Source: Scatomonas sp963649395
GTDB lineage: Bacteria > Bacillota > Clostridia > Lachnospirales > Lachnospiraceae
Length of the DNA stretch: 6,521 bases
Assembly (NCBI GenBank): GCA_963649395.1
Contig: CAVJHW010000140.1
Coordinates: 1-6,521 of the forward strand
Direction: 5' to 3'
The position numbers and the translations under genes are program-made. This document shows, piece by piece, positions 1 through 4,803 of the stretch. The notes beneath the pieces are model-generated. The model did not search any database and was not told the DNA's origin. It saw only the letters and a program-made list of their open reading frames with translations. Position 1 is the first letter of the stretch. The number at the start of each line of letters is the position of its first letter.

Positions 1-39
1 ACAAGTAGCCCGATAGGGCGGATTGTGGATACCGGCGGC

Positions 40-91
40 AGCTGCGGGAGCACGACAGTGCGGAGCAGCTGGCTTTCCTGCGTGGTGGTGC
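40..91. repeat. Hairpin-forming repeat, copy 1
   Basis: The first 30 bases (40-69) are identical to 144-173, and over 52 bases I count 46 matches with the second copy. The identical core folds as GCTGC (41-45) with GCAGC (65-69), a purine-rich internal loop (GGGA against GGA), then GCAC (50-53) with GTGC (58-61), closed by loop GACA. A second weak hairpin with arms GGG (92-94) and CCC (101-103) follows just outside the unit. The structure suggests a dispersed intergenic element or a structured RNA segment; which of these cannot be told from one window. Confidence 0.75.
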
Positions 92-143
92 GGGACAATG
101 CCCAGCATGGGGGTTCCATTGAAAGCTCCGGACGGCAGACACA

Positions 144-195
144 AGCTGCGGGAGCACGACAGTGCGGAGCAGCAGGCCTTCATCCGTGGCGGAGC
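144..195. repeat. Hairpin-forming repeat, copy 2
   Basis: This is the second copy of the unit at 40-91, shifted by exactly 104 bases. The hairpin core (GCTGC 145-149 with GCAGC 169-173) is unchanged, while the 22 bases after the core differ at 6 positions. As in copy 1, a second small hairpin follows (CGG 190-192 with CCG 199-201). The copy ends about 20 bases before the ribosome binding site of the acyltransferase gene, so it would lie in that gene's leader if transcription starts upstream. Confidence 0.75.
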
Positions 196-216
196 AAACC
201 GTCCTGGTTTTACTAT

Positions 217-222
217 AGGAGG
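217..222 (+). promoter_or_regulatory. Ribosome binding site that fixes the acyltransferase start
   Basis: A perfect AGGAGG lies four bases before the ATG at 227. The spacing is slightly short, but no other start in this frame has a comparable site, and the 227 start gives a protein that begins where the family normally does. This argues against the in-frame upstream ATG at 23. Confidence 0.8.
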
Positions 223-226
223 TATA

Positions 227-1555
227 ATGGCAAGGAATGCAAAATGGTATGAACTGGATAATGCGGCGAAGATCGTCCCTTCTACGACCCAGGGTTCGGA
301 TACCCGGGTTTTTCGGATCTGCTGCGAACTGAAGGAGGAGGTGGACGGGGATATCCTGCAGGCTGCCTTGGACAGGACTATCCGGGAATTTCCGCATTTT
401 AACTGTATCCTGAAGAAGGGGCTGTTTTGGTACTATCTGGAGGCCAGTGCCAGGAAGGCCAGGGTTACCCGGGAGAACCTGCCTCCCTGCAGTGCCATCT
501 ATACAGAGGGAAAGAGGAACCTTCTGTATCGGGTTTTTTATTACAGGAATCGAATCAATCTGGAGATGTTTCATGTATTGGCAGACGGAACCGGAGCCTT
601 TATCTTCATGAAGAGTATCGTGGCCCATTATCTGGTTATGCGATATGGGCTGCCGGAGGAGATCGTACCGGAGGAGAGATCCTCGGTCAGTGAGAAGACC
701 GGAGATGCCTTCCGCCATTTCTATGAGAATCGTAAGACCAAGAGCTGTCTGGAAGAATGGCCCTCCACCAGAGCCTACCGCCTGAAGGGGGAAAGGAATG
801 AGAACTTCGGCCTGCAGCTGCTGGAGGGGACGGTGTCCGTGAAGAGATTTCTGGAGGTAGCCCATCAATACAAGGCAACCATTGCCATTTTCACGGTTTC
901 CCTCTATGTGGAGGCCATCCTGCAGGAGATGACGGTCCGGGAGAGGCGGCTTCCCGTGGTGGTTACTGTTCCGGTGAATCTGAGAAATTATTTCCCTTCT
1001 GATACCACCAGGAACTTCTTTGGGGTTATCAATGTGCCCTTTCAGCCGACCGATTATGACGGAAGTCTGGAAAGTATTGTGGATAAGATTCGCCATACCT
1101 TCGAGACCCGGCTCACGGAGGAGGAAATCTTTCGCACTATGAATGCCTATGCGGCGCTGGAGCATAATTGGGCGGTGAAGATGGTTCCCCTCTTCCTGAA
1201 GGATCTGGGCATATCCGGTATGAATTTCCTGATGAAACGGGGCGTTACCAGTACGGTATCTAATGTAGGCAAGGTAGTTATGCCCAAGGAGATGGAACCC
1301 TATATCAGCAAGTTCAGCAGCTTCATGGCTGCGGAGAGCACCCAGGTCTGTATCAGTTCCTTTGGGGATGCCCTGACCTTTGGGGTGGCTACGGCCTTTA
1401 AGACTCACGGGGTGTCCATGAATTTCTTCCGCCGACTGGCGGATCTGGAAATTCCGGTGGAGCTGGCTACGACCGATTATGATGCCTATGATGTGCAGGG
1501 AGGTGACAGGCGTGCAATATTGCGGAAAATGCCGAATCAAAATCCAGGGAAATAA
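227..1555 (+). CDS. Condensation-fold acyltransferase (alcohol acetyltransferase-like)
   Basis: This 442-residue protein belongs to the CoA-dependent acyltransferase superfamily, which includes NRPS condensation domains, wax-ester synthases and bacterial proteins often annotated as alcohol acetyltransferase. The catalytic motif HxxxDG is present as HVLADG at residues 116-121; His116 would act as the general base that lets a hydroxyl or amine attack an acyl thioester. Further family landmarks are PVNLRNYFPSDTTRNFFG at about 249-266 and SNVG at 345-348, near the place where relatives carry their second conserved motif. There is no signal peptide or membrane helix, so it should act in the cytoplasm or at the membrane surface. 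The stop codon lies inside the next gene, which starts 44 bases earlier in another frame, suggesting coupled translation with the zinc-ribbon membrane protein. The acyl donor and acceptor are unknown; acetyl-CoA and a lipid or sugar hydroxyl are guesses. The family call is firm and the specific activity is not. Confidence 0.82.
   Translation: MARNAKWYELDNAAKIVPSTTQGSDTRVFRICCELKEEVDGDILQAALDRTIREFPHFNCILKKGLFWYYLEASARKARVTRENLPPCSAIYTEGKRNLLYRVFYYRNRINLEMFHVLADGTGAFIFMKSIVAHYLVMRYGLPEEIVPEERSSVSEKTGDAFRHFYENRKTKSCLEEWPSTRAYRLKGERNENFGLQLLEGTVSVKRFLEVAHQYKATIAIFTVSLYVEAILQEMTVRERRLPVVVTVPVNLRNYFPSDTTRNFFGVINVPFQPTDYDGSLESIVDKIRHTFETRLTEEEIFRTMNAYAALEHNWAVKMVPLFLKDLGISGMNFLMKRGVTSTVSNVGKVVMPKEMEPYISKFSSFMAAESTQVCISSFGDALTFGVATAFKTHGVSMNFFRRLADLEIPVELATTDYDAYDVQGGDRRAILRKMPNQNPGK
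1498..1506 (+). promoter_or_regulatory. Ribosome binding site that selects a GTG start
   Basis: GGGAGGTGA, a near-complete complement of the 16S rRNA tail, lies inside the 3' end of the acyltransferase gene, five bases before a GTG at 1512. Upstream in-frame ATG codons at 1479-1490 have no comparable site and would add about 11 residues ahead of the zinc ribbon, so GTG 1512 is preferred. Confidence 0.8.
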
Positions 1556-2171
1556 AAGGTGCTGCCCTCTTTGCCAGGGAGAATTGACGGGAGAGCCCTC
1601 ACCGGCTCCCTTTCCCAGCTTACAGAAGGAGGGGAGATTCCATCTGCCCCTGGGAAAGTTCTTTACTTTCCTGCTTGTGGCGCTGGAGATTATCATGACC
1701 GCCATATGGTTTCTGTCAGATTTTCAATTGGCCTGGGTGCCCTTTGTCATGCTGGGAGCTCTGGTGGTCTGGCTGAATGTGGCTCTGGGACTTTATTTCA
1801 AGAATAATATTGTCAAGAATATCACTATCCAGGTCTATCTGGTCATGATTATCAGTTACGTGGTGGACCGGTGTACCCATTTTCACGGCTGGTCGGTGGA
1901 GTGGGTGATTCCCTGCTGCTTTGTGGGCTTGGTGGTGGCCACGGTTTGTATTGGCAAAGGCATTGGACTGGCGCTGGAGGAGTATATCCTCTATCTGGCT
2001 GTGGATATGATCCTGTCCCTGAGTCAGGTGGCTTTTCTGGCAGCCCAGAGGAACAATTTCGTATGGCCCGCTGTCATCAGCCTGGCTTTTCTCCTGATTC
2101 TGGGGGCTGCAGCCTTGATTTTCCGCTTCCGGGATCTGAAAAATGCGGCGGAACGCCTCTTCCATATGTGA
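1512..2171 (+). CDS. Zinc-ribbon six-helix membrane protein (DUF6320-like)
   Basis: This 219-residue protein has two parts. Residues 4-21 form a short zinc ribbon, CGKC then CPLC (Cys4, Cys7, Cys18, Cys21), the usual pattern for binding one zinc ion. After a Pro-rich linker (about 28-46), the rest is membrane: hydrophobic segments at roughly 50-69, 74-95, 101-118, 130-148, 156-176 and 185-204, ending in a short basic tail. It resembles the DUF6320 family, which I recall next to alcohol acetyltransferase-like genes in Clostridia; that match is from memory. The GTG start overlaps the acyltransferase gene by 44 bases and uses a ribosome binding site inside it, so the two are probably made together. 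It may anchor or regulate the acyltransferase at the membrane, or present a lipid-linked substrate, but no catalytic motif is visible and the function is unknown. An ATG start at 1479 is possible but less likely. Confidence 0.75.
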   Translation: MQYCGKCRIKIQGNKRCCPLCQGELTGEPSPAPFPSLQKEGRFHLPLGKFFTFLLVALEIIMTAIWFLSDFQLAWVPFVMLGALVVWLNVALGLYFKNNIVKNITIQVYLVMIISYVVDRCTHFHGWSVEWVIPCCFVGLVVATVCIGKGIGLALEEYILYLAVDMILSLSQVAFLAAQRNNFVWPAVISLAFLLILGAAALIFRFRDLKNAAERLFHM

Positions 2172-2173
2172 TG

Positions 2174-2197
2174 GTGCAAGGCAGCTGGCTTTCCTGC
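2174..2197. repeat. Hairpin repeat, diverged partial copy 3
   Basis: This stretch matches 58-81 of copy 1 at 21 of 24 bases, including 17 in a row (GCAGCTGGCTTTCCTGC, 2181-2197 against 65-81). A few bases on, CGGAACAAT (2200-2208) echoes CGGGACAAT (91-99). As in the other copies a hairpin follows, here perfect: CACGGA (2198-2203), loop ACAA, TCCGTG (2208-2213). It begins three bases after the stop of the membrane-protein gene. The left half of the repeat is not recognisable, so it is a partial or diverged copy. Confidence 0.6.
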
Positions 2198-2221
2198 CAC
2201 GGAACAATCCGTGTAAGCAGA

Positions 2222-2247
2222 GGTTTGGGTGTTTTGACTCCCAAACC
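2222..2247 (+). other. Stem-loop between the membrane protein and hydrolase genes
   Basis: GGTTTGGG (2222-2229) pairs perfectly with CCCAAACC (2240-2247) around a 10-base loop that can close two more pairs. No T-run follows, so it is not a standard intrinsic terminator. It could be a weak attenuator or an RNA-stability element between cistrons, or the end of a repeat element with the hairpin at 2198-2213. Transcription probably continues into the hydrolase gene, since I find no good promoter in this gap. Confidence 0.5.
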
Positions 2248-2264
2248 ATGATTAAATCTAGGAT

Positions 2265-2270
2265 AGGGAG
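2265..2270 (+). promoter_or_regulatory. Ribosome binding site of the hydrolase gene
   Basis: AGGGAG lies six bases before the ATG at 2277, a normal spacing, and supports that start. Confidence 0.65.
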
Positions 2271-2276
2271 AGATCC

Positions 2277-3443
2277 ATGAAGGGAAGAGAATTAAGACCG
2301 GCCAAGCCCTTGAGCGTCAAGGTTGGAGATTTCGTGGAGAATTCCATCGAGAAGAATATCATCCAGAGGAGACAGGCGCCGACGCTGCAGGGAGAGCCCC
2401 GGCCGGGGGTTTGGTATACCATTCCGATTCCGGAGGGAATCACGGGGGATGGATCAGAATATTATATCTATGTGAAGAAGGGGAGCTCGGACAGGCTGTG
2501 TGTATTTCTCTCCGGAGGAGGCGTGGCCTGGAACGAATATACGGCGGCACGCCCGGTGACGGGGGGCAAGGTGGCGGCAGGACTGCCCAATTATTATTGG
2601 AATAACCTGCGGCCTTTTACCCAGATTATGAATATCCATACCGGAATCACGGAGACGGGAAATGAGAGAAATCCCTTTGATGATTGGAATTTTATCATTA
2701 TTACCTATGCGACCGGAGATTTCCACATAGGGAATCATGATTTCCCTTACACGGGGGAGGATGGGAGTCCTCAGATCCTGCATTTTCATGGCTATCGGAA
2801 TTTCCTTCGGGGGATGGAGGCCGGCAGGGAGCTCTTTGGGGAGGCCGGTAAGCTCCTGATTGCCGGAGACAGTGCGGGAGCCTTTGCCGTGCCTGCCTTG
2901 ACGGAGGAGATCCTGGAGGATTTCTATCCTGACTGTCAGGATGTGACGCTCTTGTCAGACAGCGGTCTTCTGCTCTATGATAAGTGGCAAAGGACAGCCC
3001 GAAGGGTCTGGGAGGCTCCGGAAAAGTTCTGGAAGCCCATTAAGGGGCCTAATCTGACCCTAGAGTGGTACCGCAGCCTCTATAAAAGGCGGGGGGACAG
3101 CCTGACCTATCTCTATGCCAGCTCTGTGCGGGATTATCTGCTCAGCGCCTATTATAATGACGTGGCCCATAAGACCTACAAGACGGACAGTGAGGTGCAG
3201 GAGGTCTTCTATCATCAGCTGCAGGAGATGGTGGCTGACCTGAAGAAATTGACCCCCCGGTTTGGCATCTTCCTCAACGACTGGAAGAATTTCTTCCTGA
3301 TGCGGGGAGGAACGATCCATACGGCGGTGCGGGAGCGGCAATTCTATCACAAGACCCGGTCGGGAATCAGTATGGCAGAATGGCTGGCGCAGGCGGTAGA
3401 GGGGCGCATAGAGGATGTGGGGCTGGAGCTTCTGGAAGAATAA
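2277..3443 (+). CDS. Pectinacetylesterase/Notum-family hydrolase
   Basis: This 388-residue alpha/beta hydrolase resembles the pectinacetylesterase family, whose plant members remove acetyl groups from pectin and whose animal member Notum removes a fatty acyl group from Wnt. Visible landmarks in order are LSGGGVAWN (78-86), the glycine-rich oxyanion-hole loop; FDDWNFIIITYATGDFHIGN (134-153), matching the family's conserved strand; GDSAGA (197-202), the nucleophile elbow with Ser199; SDSG (227-230); YASSVRD (280-286), with Asp286 as probable acid; and GGTIH (344-348), with His348 as probable base. The Ser199-Asp286-His348 triad is inferred from motif order. There is no signal peptide, unlike secreted plant and animal relatives, so it is probably cytoplasmic. 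It lies 105 bases downstream of the membrane-protein gene and is probably in the same unit as the acyltransferase, which suggests removal of an acyl group related to the one the acyltransferase adds. Its true substrate is unknown, and pectin is unlikely for an intracellular enzyme. Confidence 0.8.
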   Translation: MKGRELRPAKPLSVKVGDFVENSIEKNIIQRRQAPTLQGEPRPGVWYTIPIPEGITGDGSEYYIYVKKGSSDRLCVFLSGGGVAWNEYTAARPVTGGKVAAGLPNYYWNNLRPFTQIMNIHTGITETGNERNPFDDWNFIIITYATGDFHIGNHDFPYTGEDGSPQILHFHGYRNFLRGMEAGRELFGEAGKLLIAGDSAGAFAVPALTEEILEDFYPDCQDVTLLSDSGLLLYDKWQRTARRVWEAPEKFWKPIKGPNLTLEWYRSLYKRRGDSLTYLYASSVRDYLLSAYYNDVAHKTYKTDSEVQEVFYHQLQEMVADLKKLTPRFGIFLNDWKNFFLMRGGTIHTAVRERQFYHKTRSGISMAEWLAQAVEGRIEDVGLELLEE

Positions 3444-3464
3444 GGGCAATGGGACAATTTGTTG

Positions 3465-3510
3465 CAGGTGGTAAAACGATTCTGACTTTTGGTTTACCGC
3501 CTGTTTTTTT
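3465..3510 (+). terminator. Intrinsic terminator after the hydrolase gene
   Basis: CAGGTGGTAAA (3465-3475) pairs with TTTACCGCCTG (3493-3503), an 11-pair stem with one G-T wobble and a 17-base loop, followed directly by seven T (3504-3510). It begins 21 bases after the hydrolase stop and ends 18 bases before the next ATG. Its 3' arm doubles as the -35 region of the next promoter. Confidence 0.85.
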
Positions 3511-3521
3511 GGTGCTATACT
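3493..3521 (+). promoter_or_regulatory. Extended -10 promoter for a probably leaderless transcript
   Basis: TTTACC (3493-3498, four of six matches to the -35 consensus) is followed by a 17-base spacer and TATACT (3516-3521, five of six matches to the -10). A TG at 3513-3514, one base before the -10, makes it an extended -10 element. The predicted transcript start is 3528-3529, at or next to the A of the ATG at 3529. No ribosome binding site precedes that ATG, which fits a leaderless message. Confidence 0.6.
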
Positions 3522-3528
3522 GGGTCCC

Positions 3529-4803
3529 ATGAGTACAATCATTGATAAATTCGGAAATTATGTAAGTAAAGAGGTGGCGATCCACCCCATCAGAGCCAGG
3601 AGGCTTCTGATAGCAGGCTATCGGGCCAAGAAAGCCCAGCTCAAACTCTTTCCGGACAAGAGGCTGTCTCCGGCTCGCAACCAAATGGCCCTCCAGTCCA
3701 TGAAGGCCAGTCTTTTTCCCCTGCTTCAGCCGGAGCGGTCGGCCCTGGTCAACATTTTCATGCCCTGTGAGCTTCTGCATGCCCTGGATATCCGGCCTAT
3801 GTTTGCCGAGGCAGTGTCCAGCTATATCAATGGGGCAGCAGCGGAAAAGGGTTTTATCGAGTATGCGGAGGGCCAGGGACTGGCGGAGACCTACTGCTCC
3901 TACCATAAGGTTCTGCTGGGGGGGATTCTGTCCGGGGTGATTCCCAAGCCCCGTTTTATCGTCAATTCCTCCCTGGTCTGTGATGCCAACAATCTGACCT
4001 TTCGGATGGCAGCGGACCATTATGGAGTTCCCCATTTCTATCTGGATGTTCCCTATGAGATTTCCAGGGACAGTATTGCCTATGTGGCAGACCAGCTGCG
4101 AGACCTGGCTCAGCGCCTGGCGGGATTCACCGGCCAGAGGCTGGAGGAGGACAAATTAAGGGAGATCGTGGCCAGAAGCGGCCGCACCCTGGTTCTTTTC
4201 CAGAGGAGTCAGGAATTGAAACGGGGGAAATATCTGCAAAATGACCTGACCAGTGAATTGTATGAGATATTTGCCACCCATGCCCTGCTGGGAACTCCGC
4301 AGATGGAGGACTATGCCCGGCTGCTTTGTCGGGATCTGGAAGCTTCCCAGCCGGACAAAGGGGTGCGTCTGCTGTGGATGCATACCATTCCCTATTATCA
4401 AATGCCCCTGCGGGACCTGCTGAACTTTAGTCCCAGGTGCCAGGTGGTTTCCTGTGATATGAATTTCGATTATCCCAAGGATCTGGACCCGGCCTATCCC
4501 TATGAGAGCATGGCAAGGCGGCTGGTGGAAAACAGCTTTAACGGTTCCTCAGACCGTCGGATTGACCGGAGCCTGGCCATGTGCAGGCAGCAGGAGATTG
4601 ACGGTGTGGTGTATTTCTGTCATTGGGGCTGCAAGCAGACGGCGGCAGTGGCGCAGAATGTCAAGAGGGCTCTGGAAGACCAGGGTTATCCGGTTCTGAT
4701 TCTGGATGGAGACGGATGCGATCGGGGCAATTCCAGCAATGGTCAGATCGCTACCCGCATGCAGGCTTTTGTGGAAATGCTGGAGGACAGGAAGAAAGAA
4801 TGA
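3529..4803 (+). CDS. 2-hydroxyacyl-CoA dehydratase / double-cubane cluster-type iron-sulfur protein
   Basis: This 424-residue protein belongs to the HgdB/BcrC/YjiM superfamily, iron-sulfur proteins that receive an electron from an ATP-driven activase and use it for difficult reductions or radical dehydrations. Conserved cysteine motifs are PCELL (Cys80), YCSYHK (Cys123), CDANN (Cys151), SCDMNFD (Cys309), YFCHWGCKQ (Cys364, Cys368) and DGDGCDRG (Cys397). Cys123, Cys151 and Cys364 sit where dehydratase subunits bind a [4Fe-4S] cluster. The extra conserved-looking cysteines and the length fit double-cubane cluster proteins, which need six cysteine ligands per subunit for an [8Fe-9S] cluster. No signal peptide or membrane segment is visible, so it is cytoplasmic. 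The ATG at 3529 lacks a ribosome binding site, but the upstream promoter would start the message there, and the N-terminus (MSTIIDKFGNYVSKEV) looks complete. The next gene overlaps it by 4 bases and supplies the activase. The substrate is unknown, and a true hydroxyacyl-CoA dehydratase role is not proven. Confidence 0.82.
   Translation: MSTIIDKFGNYVSKEVAIHPIRARRLLIAGYRAKKAQLKLFPDKRLSPARNQMALQSMKASLFPLLQPERSALVNIFMPCELLHALDIRPMFAEAVSSYINGAAAEKGFIEYAEGQGLAETYCSYHKVLLGGILSGVIPKPRFIVNSSLVCDANNLTFRMAADHYGVPHFYLDVPYEISRDSIAYVADQLRDLAQRLAGFTGQRLEEDKLREIVARSGRTLVLFQRSQELKRGKYLQNDLTSELYEIFATHALLGTPQMEDYARLLCRDLEASQPDKGVRLLWMHTIPYYQMPLRDLLNFSPRCQVVSCDMNFDYPKDLDPAYPYESMARRLVENSFNGSSDRRIDRSLAMCRQQEIDGVVYFCHWGCKQTAAVAQNVKRALEDQGYPVLILDGDGCDRGNSSNGQIATRMQAFVEMLEDRKKE

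Larger units (their letters stand above)
1..226. other. Non-coding region upstream of the acyltransferase gene, carrying repeats
   Basis: I see no gene I can support here. Two forward frames stay open across most of the stretch, but neither has a convincing start with a ribosome binding site, and their translations echo each other only because the DNA is repeated. The frame of the downstream acyltransferase could be extended upstream to 23, but that extension would translate the repeats into Ala/Gly/Arg-rich sequence unlike the family. A small perfect hairpin (GCCC, loop GATA, GGGC) lies at 8-19. Two hairpin-forming repeats occupy 40-91 and 144-195. I see no convincing promoter for the gene at 227, so its promoter may lie further upstream. 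The first bases could also be the 3' end of an upstream gene cut by the window edge, because frame 1 is open from base 1. Confidence 0.6.

Noticed and set aside
40..195. CRISPR array
   Set aside because: There are only two similar units, 104 bases apart, with divergent ends and no regular spacers, and no cas genes are nearby.
23..226. N-terminal extension of the acyltransferase from the ATG at 23
   Set aside because: It would translate the DNA repeats into Ala/Gly/Arg-rich sequence, has no good ribosome binding site, and a perfect AGGAGG precedes the ATG at 227.
223..228. Perfect TATAAT just before and over the ATG at 227
   Set aside because: A start downstream of it would leave out the ribosome binding site and the start codon, and there is no -35 match at the right distance.
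2234..2264. Possible promoter TTGACT ... TAGGAT before the hydrolase gene
   Set aside because: The 19-base spacer and weak -10 are poor, and the predicted start would fall after the ribosome binding site. The TTGACT also lies in the loop of a hairpin.
3367..4035. Minus-strand open frame of 222 codons
   Set aside because: It runs through the terminator and promoter and the start of the iron-sulfur protein gene, and shows no recognisable motif.
4623..4799. Extension of the fusion protein from the ATG at 4623
   Set aside because: It lies entirely inside the upstream gene, whose CHWGCKQ and DGDGCDR motifs are encoded in the other frame there. The ATGA overlap at 4800 with AGGAAG ahead is a much better start.
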